From Brugia malayi (taxonomy: Eukaryota; Nematoda; Chromadorea; Rhabditida; Onchocercidae), in assembly GCF_000002995.4 (NCBI RefSeq), contig NW_025062477.1, positions 10,636,649-10,700,648 of the forward strand: a stretch of 64,000 nucleotides of DNA, in the 5' to 3' direction. Under the pieces are notes generated by a model. The model saw only the letters and a program-made list of their open reading frames with translations. It had not been told where the DNA came from and searched no databases. This document shows positions 51,601-63,964 of the stretch, piece by piece. The position numbers and the translations under genes were made by a program. How positions within the stretch are numbered: the stretch's first letter is position 1; every line of letters starts with the position of its first letter.

Positions 51601-54600
51601 TCGTTTTCTGTTTCATCATTTTGTGTATGCAATAACAATGAAATAAATTGTCGTACTACTCGAAGAGATGGCTTATCAGATATTTCTATTGAAAAACAAA
51701 AAATAAAAATAAAAAATGTAATTTTTTTTTTTGCTAAATATTTTTCCTCTTGTTATTTTCCGGTTTTCCGTATTTCTTTTCATTTCGAACATTTTTTTTT
51801 TTCTTTTCGCTTTTTTTAAATGTAACATTAAAATTTTTGTATTACTCATAATTATATTTCGTTTTATGATTCATCGTCTTATCATTTTCAATCCTATAAT
51901 AATTACATTTGAACTTTTTTCGATCAGTTTTAATTTCACATTTCAATTTTAATTTTTATTTCTACTTCCATTTATATATTTTTTTTAATCAATGCCATCT
52001 AAATTTTTATTTACTGCTCGACCATTGGTGAATCTTATTAGCTTATTATTTATTATTATTGATATTATTTGTTATTTTTTATTAATATTATTATTATTGC
52101 CAATATTTATTATTATATTATATTATTATTATCAATATTATTACTATTAATGTTATCATTATTGTTATTGCTATTATTATTTATTATTATTGTTATCATT
52201 ATTATTACTCAATTCTTCGAAATTTTTCGAGAATAATCGTTTTTTCCACCATTGTTGAATTTTGGTTGCTGCTTTCTCCAATTTCATTTCATTATCATTT
52301 CCATCTTTCTGATCCATGTCATCCTTATCATTTATCATTGTGCTGATATCCTGCAACAAATCGATAAATTTAGCCAAAACTTTTTTTGGATTTCTTTCTT
52401 TGAGCAAAAAGAATTTTCGACAATTATTTCACTTATTATTTTAATTACTTATGGATACAAATATTTGATCTAATTTAAATAAGAAATAATCTAACACAAA
52501 TTTAGGTAATAATATTTACCTAAATTTCAGTTTACTACAACTCGATTATTTCAGATTATTATTATTTCACATAATTAAGGTGCAAATATCTTATTGCAAG
52601 TCTAAATTCCGAGGTTTAATTTTAAATTTCTTAAATACAAATTTTAAAATTTAAGATAAAATTTAAAAAAAAATATCTTATTTGATTTTCCTTCAATTAT
52701 GTTATATTTGATAATCTCAACGACAAAAAATTATAAATGACTGAAATTGAAATGATAGAAATTCTCGACTCTCGATGTATTACCTCAATTTCCTCTCTTG
52801 TTAACATCCATTTAATAATTTTGTTCGGCTTATCATAAATTATTTTTTCATTATCAACATTTATAAATAATTCACCATCATTAAATCGTTCTCGTAAATA
52901 TTCATCATTTCTTTCATTTATATTCGATTCCTAATAAAATTACAAAAAAAAAAAAAATTAATTAGCAAAAATAAGTTAAGAAAATAATAATATTTCGATA
53001 TTTTTAATTTAAAAAAAAAAATATTTTAACAGTAATTTGCTTTTTTTTTCCTTTAATATTTGTTTACATATTCAAATTTAAAAATTTTTTTAATTTACAA
53101 AAAAAAAAAAATTACCCATTTTTTCTTTCGTATAATAATTTCCTCTGTTAAACGAGCAATAAATTCTGACAATGAAATATTTTGTATAATACTATTCCAT
53201 GATGTAAGCAATAATTTTTTTGCTTTATCTTTTTTATCATCCAGAAGAAATAAATTTAAATGAAGTGCTAAAATTTGATAAATTTTTAAACAGTTTAAAA
53301 TTATTATTGATTTTTTTTTAAATATTTTAAAGCATTAAATTTATCATAAATAAATAAATCATAATATCAAATCTGTTCTCTCACTTTTTTTTTTTTGATA
53401 ATTCTAACTAAAATTGCAGTGATATGATAAAGATATCAGTTTGATACATACAATTAATTATATTAATATATTTTAATATTATTTTATCGAATTTAAAATA
53501 AATAAACATTCGAAAGAAAGAAATTGATTTTTTTTTTGAAGATTTCGAAGCATTAAATTTATTAAAATAAACAATTCATATTTATCAAATTTGTTCTGGC
53601 ACTTTTTTTTTTTTTTGATAAATCTAATAAAATTGCAGTGATATGATAAGGATACTAATTGATGTATGTGATTAGGATTTTTAATTAAATTATACATTGA
53701 TATGATTAAACTCTTTTTTCTCGATAAGTCCAACAAATCTTACAGTGATATGATAATGATATCAGCTTGATACATACAATTAATTATTTTAATATATTTT
53801 AATATTATTTTATCAGATTTAAAATAAATAAATATTTGAGAGAAAGAAATAAACGAATTATTAATAATGCGTTCATTTGATTTATATATTTTCAATATTT
53901 GAATATTTCTGCAATTTCTTTTTTTTTTAATTAATAACATATTTTTTTCTTCAATTAATAATACAAATCTCTTTTTAAGTTTTATATATTCTAATTCCAT
54001 TTTCAATTACAAATTTTCAGTAATGAATTTCCACAACAAATTATATAATAATAAGAGGGCAAAAATTAACAAAAATTAAAATTTACATACTATCTTGTGA
54101 TTTAATAATTGCAATTGCTACATTTTGGTTGACCTTTCGAATGACCTTGTCCACTTCCGCCATTGTCAACGGTGAATAATTTTTCAATGCATACATATAA
54201 AATGAAATATATTCCATTTTAAAATCATCCAAATTACAAATTATCATTAATAAATCATTGCAATTATTATTTTCACATGCCAAATGTATTTTTTCCACTG
54301 AAAAATATTTTTTTTTAATTAAAAATTAAATTTTTTTTTTTTGAAATATATCTTTAAAAAAAAAAAAAATTCATTTTTTCTTCGTCTAATATTTAAATTA
54401 ATTTTTTCGTTTTTAGAATATGAAAAATTAGTTAATATTTAAATAAATTATTTAATAAATTATTGAATTAAATTTTCTATATATATTACTTAATTGTTTA
54501 ATTTAAAAAAGAAAAAAAAAAAACATAATAATACACAAGTGACCATTTAGCACTAAATTATTGTGTTTTTTTTTTTTTTTTGAGCAAATATTTTAATTTA

Positions 54601-55706
54601 TTTAAATAATTGCAAATTTGTTGTGTTTTGTCGATTTTATAAAATTTTTAATTAAATTTATTACTTTAAAATATTTTAGCACTTTAATAATAAAATTTAT
54701 CCATTCTAACATTTTTTTATTTGATAAGCGAATTATTTTTTTAATTAAAAAATTTTTTATCTTTATTTATTATCTTTTTTTATCGTTCCGTACAAAATTT
54801 AATGTTAACATCAAATTTATATTTCATTTAAACTGCGAGAAAAAAAAAATATATTCGCCATTAAAAATTTAAACTTAAATGATTTAGTAATAAATAAATA
54901 ATTTAAATGGATGATAAAATAAATAATTTAAACTTTCTATTTTCTTTTTTCTTTCAATAGAACTCAATAATATATAATAAGATAAAATATAAATTTAAAT
55001 TAAATATTATTATTGCATTATGTCTGAATTAATTTTTTTAATTGTCGTTGATGCTTTGGACTAAAATTAAATTTAAATTTAAATTTTTTTTCCATTGAAA
55101 TTTTAATTGCAATTTTGATTTTTTCTTACCTATGAAATAGAATTTACTAAAATTTGTTTTTTTTTTTTGAAAAAAAAGGCAAACATTAAAAAAAAAAGAA
55201 AAGTTAAAATAAGAAGAAAACATTTTGGGATAAAATTAAATGAATTATTCCTATATTAATTGAATAATTAAATTCAAAAATGAGAAAACAAAAAAGTTCA
55301 GTAAAAGAAACTTACAGATTTGATTAATAAATTGTCAATTATGAATTAAAATTGTAAAATTTTAAATATAATTATAATATTTAGTTAAAATCTTATCATT
55401 TATACTATCATCTAACACTGTATTACTTATAATACAAATTAAATTTAAAATTACATATAAAATTAACATTTATAATTTAGGTATAAAGGAGGAATTAATC
55501 AAAAATTTTAAAGTATCATAATCATACAAAATGATAATTTGATAATTTAATATTTATATATTTGATAATTTGATATCTTTGCAACTATTCTCTATTGATT
55601 TATTTAAAGATTTTTAATAATTTGAATTGATAATTTGATAATTTAATATTTATATATGATAAATTTATATAAAGAATTTTTAAAATTTTAATAATTTATT
55701 TATTTT

Positions 55707-55758
<52 letters not shown>

Positions 55759-58700
55759 TTTTTTTTTATTTATTATATTTTGATATTTGAAACTATTCTC
55801 TATTGATTTATTTAAAGGTTTTTAACAATTTGAATTGATAATTTGATAATTCAATATTTATATATGATAATTTATATAAAGAAATGTTATGTAAAACAAA
55901 TTTAATAATTTAAGAATCGAATAAACATACAATTAACTTTGTTGATCGCTGCTTGAATTTGTTTACAATTTAAAAATTCATTTATGCCTAATATCTTTCG
56001 TTGATTTATAAGTTCTTCTTGATATCGATCAATAAATAAATCATTTACATATGAAATATTTGTATCAAAACATTTCAAACATTTCAATAAGATAACCTAA
56101 AATAGAAATAATTAATTTGAATAAAAAAAAATTTTAAGAATTTATCTAAAAATTATAATTAAAAAAAATTACAATAAATAAAAAATTAAAAAAAAAATGA
56201 ATTTTAATAAAAAAAATTGAAATTTTTGAAGATAATAATAATGCTTTAATTTAAATATGATATAAATTAAGCAAGAATTAATATTAATTAAATGTAATAA
56301 AGACTGTTTATTATGCTAATTCTTATCATCAGTATTTAATTTAAAACTATCTCATATCACTCTTATCATTTTCAAACTATAATGCCATTCTGACACGTAA
56401 AGCTAATATCATTTTGACGTTTGACGTAAAAAAAAAAAGTTTGCTACTTTTTTTTTTTTTTTTTTACCTTATCATTAATGCTATTGTTTAATTGCATTAT
56501 AGCTTCAATATTTGTATCATTCAAATTAACAGGTATTGTAGCCAAAATTTCATCAATATTACCAAATAATGATAAATCACTATTTTTTAAGCGTTCACGT
56601 ACGTCATTTAACGTCATTGCTGTAAACAAAAAAAAAAAAAAATTCAAAATAAAAATAAAACAAATACTGGAATGAAGCAAAGAGAAAAATTTTAATTTAA
56701 ATTTTAATCAGAAAAAAAAGTATGAATGAGTAATTTATTGAAATTAATTAAAATATATGTTAAAACTTCAATAAGATACTTTCATTTTCATTGATTTGAG
56801 AATAATACATTAAAAATAATTGCTAAAATTTAGCTTTCATTTCAAATTAACTACTTGAATTTTTCAATTCATTATTATTATTCGCTTTTTTCTTTGATGA
56901 AAAAATTTATTCTGCAAAAAAGTTTGTCATTTTTAAAAAATTTGATAATTATAGATGATGGTTTAATGAGATGTAAAAAATGATTATTCAAGTTTTAATA
57001 GCAATAAAATTTTATGAAATTTAAGATTGATAATAAATAAATTAAAATTCTTTTTAATTTATATTTTATGCCTTTGAATATAATTTTATTAACATTATTT
57101 TAGAAAACTGTAATAAAACATTAATTTTGGAATTATTTTGATATATTTAATAAAAGTTTTACATTTTATTAATTTTGGAATTACTCTGATATATTTAATA
57201 AAACTTTTACATTTTATTAATTTTGGAATTACTCTGATATATTTAATAAAACTTTTATATTTTACTAATTTTGGAATTATTTTGATATATTAAAAAAAAA
57301 AAAAACGTTACAATATTTCGAATAATACAAACTTACGTGAAAATTCAACGTTTTCTTCACGTCGAATAGATGGTCCACGATGCATTCGATGTAAATATTT
57401 AGCAAGCGCAAATAAGCTAAATACTGTTTTTATATTACGACCTTCATAAATATCTACAGTATCCGGAATTAAAACCTAAAAAATTTGTAATAATTAAAAA
57501 AATATATTTCAAAAAAAAATAATTAAAAAAAATAAAAATAATAAGAGCAATAATTGCTATAATTAGATAGATAACAAATGGAATAATTACTAATTCGAAA
57601 TGATAATCAATTATAACTAATAAATTATTAATGCATTTTAGATTCAATATAAATTTATTATAATTATTCTAACAAAAAAAAAAAAAAAAAAAAAAAAAGA
57701 ACTCAATTATAATCTTATTAAGTTACTCAAATTATAATCTTTATTGAAATAAAAGAATAAATAAAAAGTTTTCAAAAAATAATTTAAATTAAAAATAATA
57801 ATTAGCATAATAAAAACCTCAGGAAAATGAATACTTCTTATTGCATCTTTCCATAAACTAATATTATCAGTGTGACGATAACAGCAAATTTGTCCATTTG
57901 TATTGAAATAATTCTAAAAATTTGTAAATTATAATTCTTAAAATAATTTCAAAAATTTTGAACTAATAAAAATTTTATGCAAATAATTATTCTGATAAAA
58001 GTAAAAAAAAAAAAAAAAAGAAAAGAAATAAAAAGATTTTTTGTTTTGAAAGAAAATGGAAAAAAAAAATGATAAATCAATTGATCAATTATATAATTTT
58101 GTTAATATATTCTATAATTTTTTTTTAATAAATATAATTAGTTAATTAATTAATTATAACCTGATCAATGTCAAAAATTTTTGACAACGGTACAATATGT
58201 GGCGCAAATGTATGAGCAAGACGAGCTAGCAATACACCGTTGGATAAATTATGCTCAAATTCCATTTCATTTGCAATATTATCTAATTGAAGACATTCTT
58301 TCAACCAACTATAATATATTGAAATTAATTATTTTTGTAGTTATTTTAAATTAGTTAAAATAATTGAAAAGTTATTTCAAATTAGTTAAAGTAATTGAAA
58401 AGTTATTTCAAATTAGTTAAAGTAATTGAAAAGTTATTTCAAATTAGTTAAAGTAATTGAAAAAAGAAAAATTAATAAAAAGGAAAATAATAATTAAAAG
58501 TAGTGAATTGAAGAAAAAGGAAAGTTACAACAAATTTTTAAAATTATTTTAACAATCTTTTTAGATATGTATGAGCAAATGAAATATTGGCAAATTTTTT
58601 AACATAAATCATTAAAATTTATATGAAATAAAGAAAAAAAAAGGACAAAACATCAAAAATTTTTTAAGGGTAATTTCTTCCTAATAACATTTATTAATAA

Positions 58701-59662
58701 TATTTCTATTTTTTTTTCCTTTTTTTTTTTTTTTTTTTGAAATGAATAATAGCAATATTAATTATAAAATAATACATTGTATTAAAATAAATTAAACACT
58801 CAACAATTTAAATTAAATATTCTTAGATTATTAAGTTAAATTCTTCAAAATTAAAAAAAAAAACTTTTTTCTACATCTTTTAATTAATTTAATAAACTAT
58901 TACAAAAATTATCAAAATTTAAAATTAGTAACAAAAAAAAAGAACTTACTTTCTTACTTCATTTAATCGTAACAAATATTCATATACTCTTTCATTTTCT
59001 CGTTTTTCATCCAATTTTTCCATTGTATATGATGAATTAATATTTAATGGTTCAATATGTGATGAATTTATTTTATCAGTAAATTGATAAGATTTGGTAT
59101 TGCTACTATCATCTGATAATTGTAAATTTCTTGATAGTATAACAAATTGACTTTCATTACTTTTAACAATTTCATTTACATCCTTATCATTCACTGATTG
59201 GATATAATTATCACTGGAATGAGTAAATGATAATATTTCGTTATCATTATTACAGTTTAACTGAATTATCTTTCCTTGAGTAGTAGTAGTAGTCGTTGTC
59301 ATTGTTGTCATTGTTGTTGTTGTTGGTAGTGTTGTTGGTGTTGTTGGTGGTGTTGTTGGTGTTGTTGGTAGTGTTGTTGGTGGTGTTGTTGGTGTTGTTG
59401 GTGTTGTTGGTATTGTTGTTGGTGTTGTTGTTGGTGGTGTTGTTGGTGGTGTTGTTGGTGTTGTTATTGGTGGTGTTGTTGGTGTTGTTGGTATTGTTGT
59501 TGGTGTTGTTGTTGTTGTTGGTAGTGTTGTTGGTGGTGTTGTTGGTGTTGTTGGTAGTGTTGTTGGTAGTGTTGTTGGTGTTGTTGGTAGTGTTGTTGGT
59601 AGTGTTGTTGGTATTGTTGTTGGTTTTATTGTTGTTGTTGTCATTGTTGTTGGAGTATTCAT
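42688..59662 (-). CDS. pes-7: IQGAP-family actin/Rho-GTPase scaffold
   Basis: IQGAPs link Rac/Cdc42, calmodulin and F-actin at the cortex and cytokinetic ring. The model has 23 exons, 1304 codons with stop. The order is a Thr/Pro tract (residues 1-128), a calponin-homology domain (about 214-350; EKLDEKRENERVYEYLLRL, NGVLLARLAHTFAP, YRHTDNISLWKDAI, IPDTVDIYEGRN), IQGAP-type helical repeats, one clear IQ motif (AATKIQQWWKKRLFSK, about 667-682), a GAP-related domain (about 690-1075; SLRVVRQFISLL, LQTKPQYFVKLM) and a RasGAP C-terminal helix ending YQKRLERYAKLFEKI. No WW domain was recognised, and the protein stops earlier than vertebrate IQGAPs. The start follows a TTTACAG acceptor by 4 nt. All junctions keep the frame. 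Confidence 0.93.
44850..44939. repeat. 30-bp tandem repeat, three copies, in an IQGAP intron
   Basis: Three consecutive units beginning AATAGTTACAATGAATTAAT, 30 bp apart, differing at two or three positions. Confidence 0.75.
46611..47588. repeat. 30-bp minisatellite, about 32 copies, in an IQGAP intron
   Basis: The unit contains ACCTGATAATTCTATCAATT followed by TATCCTATCT. Most copies are 30 bp and identical; a few have an extra CCTAT (35 bp) or single-base changes (for example near 46795, 46820, 46885, 46937, 47051 and 47191). Every unit has the inverted repeat TGATA-ATTC-TATCA. The array begins about 20 bp upstream, in transcript sense, of the acceptor of the exon at 46429-46590. On the minus strand each unit contains ATCAGGTAGAT, which looks like an acceptor and a donor back to back. 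Confidence 0.95.
47985..48510. repeat. second minisatellite family with a GATTCTGAATC dyad, same intron
   Basis: Units of about 30 bp centre on AAAGATTCTGAATCTTT (a 17-bp palindrome about a central T in the best copies) followed by ATACCATAAGATTA. They alternate with a longer variant containing CAATATCATAAGGCC and CTTCACATAACAAATCC, giving a higher-order pattern that itself repeats at least twice (near 48150-48200, 48265-48320 and 48415-48470). Confidence 0.85.
53311..53850. repeat. diverged duplication of about 219 bp in an IQGAP intron
   Basis: GCATTAAATTTAT at 53332 recurs at 53550, and GCAGTGATATGATAA-type sequence at 53416 recurs at 53635 (219 bp). A third partial copy has ACAGTGATATGATAA at 53742, after which GATACATACAATTAATTAT and TTTAATATTATTTTATC match copy 1. 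The copies have drifted and carry indels. Confidence 0.7.
55709..55756. repeat. poly(T) run of 48 bases
   Basis: The longest homopolymer in the window, in an IQGAP intron. The flanks AACTATTCTCTATTGATTTATTTAAAG are duplicated on either side (near 55583 and 55791), so the surroundings were duplicated about the homopolymer. The length may be inexact because of sequencing limits. Confidence 0.85.
57122..57292. repeat. 48-bp tandem repeat, about 3.5 copies, in an IQGAP intron
   Basis: Units beginning TTAATTTTGGAATTACTCTG, followed by ATATATTTAATAAAAC, recur at about 57122, 57170, 57218 and 57266 with few differences. Confidence 0.8.
58337..58462. repeat. 31-bp tandem repeat, about four copies, in an IQGAP intron
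   Basis: Units of ATTAGTTAAAGTAATTGAAA plus AGTTATTTCAA repeat four times directly upstream, on the plus axis, of the CH-domain exon at 58161-58308. Confidence 0.8.
59279..59662 (-). repeat. trinucleotide-derived minisatellite encoding a Thr/Pro tract
   Basis: On the plus strand this is GTTGTTGGT/GGTGTTGTT variation. Read on the minus strand in the IQGAP frame it gives 128 residues of PTT, PTTL, PTTPP and TTTT. The same DNA is also open in an Asn/Thr frame and, on the plus strand, in a Leu/Val frame; both are by-products of triplet repetition. Confidence 0.85.
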
Positions 59663-59860
59663 AGGACTGTAAATAATTTCATTTATTTGAATGAATGAAA
59701 TTTATTAAAATAATTATAGTGAATCGAGAATTAATACAAACAAAAGAGTAATATAATTAATATGTAAAATTTGAGACAATAAATTGCATAAAAATTACGA
59801 ATTCATTCAAATTAAACTAAAAAAAGTATATCGAAATACTTACATTTTTCATATTCACTT
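59663..59860 (-). promoter_or_regulatory. IQGAP 5' region: acceptor 4 nt before ATG and possible leader exon
   Basis: A TTTACAG acceptor (59667-59673) leaves only TCCT before the ATG at 59662, the close spacing common for spliced-leader sites. Further upstream ATGAAAAAT is followed by a consensus donor GTAAGTATTT (donor GT near 59838-59839). If that segment is a leader exon, its ATG would open an Asn/Thr-rich frame out of phase with the CH domain, ending at TAA shortly after the repeat. Confidence 0.4.
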
Positions 59861-61042
59861 TTTCTTGTTTGTTTAAAAAAAAAAAGAAAAAAAAGATTAA
59901 AAATTTATTGCACAACATATTGTCAATCCAGTTTGTATAGAAAAAGTGGTTTAATTTTTTTAGAAAATATTTTAAGAAGATGGAAAAAGTTATTTAAATG
60001 TTTGTTTTAACTATTAAAATTACAAATTACTAAATTTCATAAAGCTCGTTACTCATCTTTATTGTCTAATTAATAGATTATTATTTTTCGTATTTCATTT
60101 TTAGTTGCACCAATATTTAATCCATCGATTTAATTTTGCACAAAATTTTAATTTTGGATTCATTTCACAAATAATAATCAAAAAAAAGTGAAATGAAATG
60201 AAATAATGATTATTTATCAAAGATTTTCTTCACTTTTTACATAAAAAAAGATTTAAATTATCAATGTTACAATAAATGTCAAAAAAAAAAATTGTGCAAT
60301 TATAAACACAGACAAAAAAAGAGAAGAAAAACAAAAAAATATTGTTTACAATTTGATAAAAAAAAACAAACAAACAAAAACAAAAAAAATTAAAATATGA
60401 AAAAAGAAAAGAAAAAAGAATTTCTTTCTTTTTTTCTCTTTCATTTTTCAAATGAAAGAAAAGAAAAGTATGCTTTGCTAAAATTAGAAATAAAATGGAA
60501 ATGATAACATCTACCACTGATAATAAATGATCGATTGATTGATTGATCGATTATATAGCATTGATAATGAATAGATAACGATTCTAAATCAAATCAAATT
60601 TGTCCTTTTTCAAAATTTTCGCTTTTCTTTTGCAACAAATGATAAAAAGAAATGAAATGAAATAGAAAAAAAATGATAAATAAGCTATCAAAAAAAAAAA
60701 AAAAAAAAATACAAAAAATTAATTTGAAAAAAAAAAAAAGAAAAAATGATAGAAATATTTGATATTTATCACATAGAATATTTCTATCAATGTTTAAATT
60801 TGATAAATCAATCATTCAACCATTCTTTCATTTTATTGAAAAAAGAAAAAGGAAGAAAAAAGAGAGAAAATTTATACTTTTTGTCAACGATCAAATAAAT
60901 GAAAGCAAATATTCATTATCTTTTATTAACATTTCTCATCTTTTCCTTTTCCTTTTTTTTTTTCTTTTCTTTTTCCCTTTCTTTGTATATTTGAAATAAA
61001 TGATTCATCATCCTATCATCACTATATCATAATCATCATCAC

Positions 61043-61088
<46 letters not shown>

Positions 61089-61264
61089 ATAATAATATTA
61101 ATTATAATTAATAATTAATATTAATAATAATATTATTATTATTATTATTATATTATTATTATTATTATTATATCATTATTATCATTATTACATTGTTATT
61201 ATATTATTATTATTGTATTATTATTATTATTATGATTATTATTAGTATTATATTATTATTATTT
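61043..61264. repeat. ATT trinucleotide tract with an inverted-repeat centre
   Basis: (ATT)n from 61043 switches to an AAT-rich centre (about 61088-61130) and back to ATT, so the middle is an inverted repeat able to fold. Related triplets with ATC and ATG interruptions continue to 61264. Confidence 0.75.
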
Positions 61265-62574
61265 TATCCATTTATTAACCTATTTTTTTATTTGTTTATT
61301 TATTTATTATTATCATTATCTACTACTATTAATCTATTAATTATTTCTGCTTCTCTTATTATTTTCATGTGATTTTATATAACAAAAATCATTTTTTATT
61401 AATTATTAATATTTATTATATTATTTAACTTCTTTTATTTAATTTATTATTATTTTTTTTTATGAATCATTTCATTATCTATTGACATTCTTATATATTA
61501 TTTAACTTTTTTATTTATATTATTTTCTTACTATTTATTTAAATTATTTTTATTCATTTTTTTTTCACTTATTTTTTTCTTATAAATGATAATTTTATTT
61601 GAAAAAATAATCATTAACTTCAATCACTTTTATTTAGGTATGGTTGTGTTTAGAAATAAATAAATAAATAAATTGTTTCTTTCATTTAATTTTTAATCCC
61701 TAAAAGTTTTAAACATTTTAAATACACATAAAATCAATAAATTTTAAACCAAAAATTTGAAATTTTTCTCTTTTTTTCCAATACATTCAAATATATATAT
61801 AAAATGAGAGCAATATTTCTTCGTTTTTTTTTTTTGTTTTAGCAATAAAAACTTTTCTTTTCATCTCTTTTCGATTCTTTTATTTCATTTAGATTTTGAG
61901 AATTGAGAATGTTAATACTTTATAATATTGTTATCATTATAAGATAGTTCAAATTAATTAATTATGATAAATCATTTATTAATCATAAATTATATCAATG
62001 ATAATATCAATTATTCTAATACATTCATTAATATTAATATTTTAAAATTCATAATTTGATAGATTAGATAATTTTTTTTCATATTATTTGATAAATTTAA
62101 ATTAAATACTGCAATATTTTAATATTAAATTTTACAAACATTTCATTCCTCTCAAATTAATTCATACATATTGGAATGTTACTGAAAAGAAAATTATCAC
62201 ATTTATCATTACAATGATATGAAATTTCTTCCTTATCACATTTTTCATAGTTTAAATCATTTCTGATTAAATATGTATTTTATAATTCATTTATATATGT
62301 ATTTGATATAATTTAATTTTGAATTAACTGTCAACAATTAATATAATTTTTTTCATTTTTTTTATATTTCATTTATATGTATTTGACATAATTTATTTTT
62401 AAATTAAATGTTAACTTTCTAATAAATATAATTTTTTTCTTTTTTTTTTTTCATCTAAAACTAATATTTTCATTTTTCATTTTCAAATTTAATATCTAGT
62501 TTTTAAAATCTTCCACTTTCTCGCTTATTTGTTACATTAAATTACACTTATTACACTCATTCGTTACATTAAAC

Positions 62575-62890
62575 GTAAGTGTAAATATTTATACTCGTAC
62601 GTGTGCACATAAACATGCGTACGTGTGTCTCTATGCTTGCATAAGTCCTAAGTGCTGGGTGTGTCTGCTTGCATAACGTTGCATATACGATTTCTGGCTG
62701 TTTCTGTGTATTCGTGCGTGTCTGTGTCTATGTGTGTGTGTGTGTATGTGTGTATGTATGTGTGTGTCTATGTGTGTGTGTATGTATGTGTGTGTCTATG
62801 TGTGTGTGTGTGTGTATGCAGCTGTAAATGTGTATGCGTAAACTTTCGCATTTACGTACAGGCATCTACGTGTGAGCGCATAATGCACAT
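62575..62890. repeat. TG-rich tract with ACGTGTG, TACGTG and GCATATG motifs
   Basis: TGTGTGTATG microsatellite flanked on both sides by less repetitive sequence rich in ACGT and TGCATA steps (ACGTGTGCACATAAACATGC on the left, ACGTGTGAGCGCATAATGCA on the right). It closely resembles the tract at 35440-36140. Confidence 0.65.
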
Positions 62891-63964
62891 AAGCTTATGC
62901 AATTAGTATGTGAGAATCAAAATATTTTGAAGTGTATCTCTCTGCTTGTATGATGTTTACATCACTTTGATGTATGGTTTCTATCACTTCAAATTTATTC
63001 TATCCCATTTTATCGTTTTTTTTTCTTTTTTTTTTTTTTTTTAGACGAGAAAGACTTCGCAAGATGTTCCTTAGCCTTGCATTAGTTTAGAAGGGAAAGA
63101 CGATAATAGTAAAGAGATAGCATTATGCTTTAGGAGGGAAAGGTAGTGATATAAAGAAATATGAGCAACACGAAATGTTTAACATTTTTCACTTCAATTA
63201 ATTAACTAATAAAATAACTGATAAATTGTATTTTTCATTTTTTTTACTCCTCGGCAAATTTCGTAGTTTATGGCAATATTATTAAAACTGCTTTATTGTT
63301 AAATTGATTCTCTCTCTGTCCCTCTCTCTCTCTCTCTCTCCCTCTCTCCCTCTCCGTATATTTTTTTTTTCCAATATTCTATGCAATTTCAATATTTTAT
63401 TGCTTAGAGTAAAATTAATTATCTCTGCACTATTTCGTGATTTTTATGTTTTTATTACCTTATATTTACTACAATTTTTTCAACAATTTTTTTTTTTTTA
63501 CTTTCCAATTTTATTTTTTATTTTTTGTTTTGTTTTTTTCCTTTATTTTCCAAAATGTGTAATTTTAGCTGCCTTTATTACGTAAATTTTCAAAATATTT
63601 TGTTATTGTTTACATTTTTTTATTTATTTTGGAAATATTTTAGTGTTTTCTTTTTTTTCCTTTTCAAAAAATATTTTCGTTTTTTCAATATTTTGGTTTT
63701 CTTTTTTTTTTCCAGCACTTCATTTTTTTTTTTTAATATTTTTATTATTTTGAAATCACATATGTTTTAAATTCTTTTTTTTTTTTCTTTTAATATGCCA
63801 CTATTTTCTAATTTCAGCTTTTCAAGAAGCATAATTTTTATTAAATTAATTCTTTCATTAATTGATTATTTTAATTTTCGGTTTTTTTTTTAATTCCAAA
63901 TGTTTTTAAAAGATTAAAAATTACAAAGCAAATAATAAATAATGAACAAATTACTATCATTTAC

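Larger units (their letters stand above)
42688..59662 (-). other. pes-7: exon map of the IQGAP gene
   Basis: Exons in transcript order (minus strand): 58950-59662, 58161-58308, 57818-57913, 57337-57475, 56468-56619, 55931-56096, 54091-54297, 53116-53267, 52784-52930, 52209-52350, 51599-51685, 51256-51377, 50861-51047, 50160-50340, 49214-49474, 48614-48698, 46429-46590, 45697-45764, 45079-45229, 44500-44642, 44063-44206, 43212-43326, 42688-42831. They sum to 3912 nt, a multiple of three. The weakest donor is GTGGAT after exon 14; it is chosen because it joins QILMELYGK in register with the human family. The largest intron (48613-46591, about 2 kb) is filled with minisatellites. Confidence 0.82.
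59861..63964. other. intergenic sequence upstream of the IQGAP gene
   Basis: No exon chain was recognised. Contents are poly(A)/poly(T) sequence, an ATT triplet tract at 61043-61264, A/T-rich sequence to about 62550, a TG-rich CpG-containing tract at 62575-62890, a (TC)n at 63310-63350 and poly(T) at the end. Open frames are Phe/Ile/Lys-rich and unconvincing. Sequence at 63040-63175 is of ordinary complexity (GACGAGAAAGACTTCGC) but shows no long frame. Confidence 0.5.

Noticed and set aside
53740..54006. 88-codon minus-strand open frame inside the IQGAP gene
   Set aside because: Lys/Ile-rich, in a duplicated intronic block; the flanking exons (54091-54297 and 53116-53267) join in phase without it, and no IQGAP-like sequence is visible.
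59296..59664. 122-codon Leu/Val-rich open frame on the plus strand
   Set aside because: It is the complement of the Thr/Pro-coding triplet repeat. Triplet periodicity keeps several frames open; no family, and the minus-strand frame continues into the CH domain.
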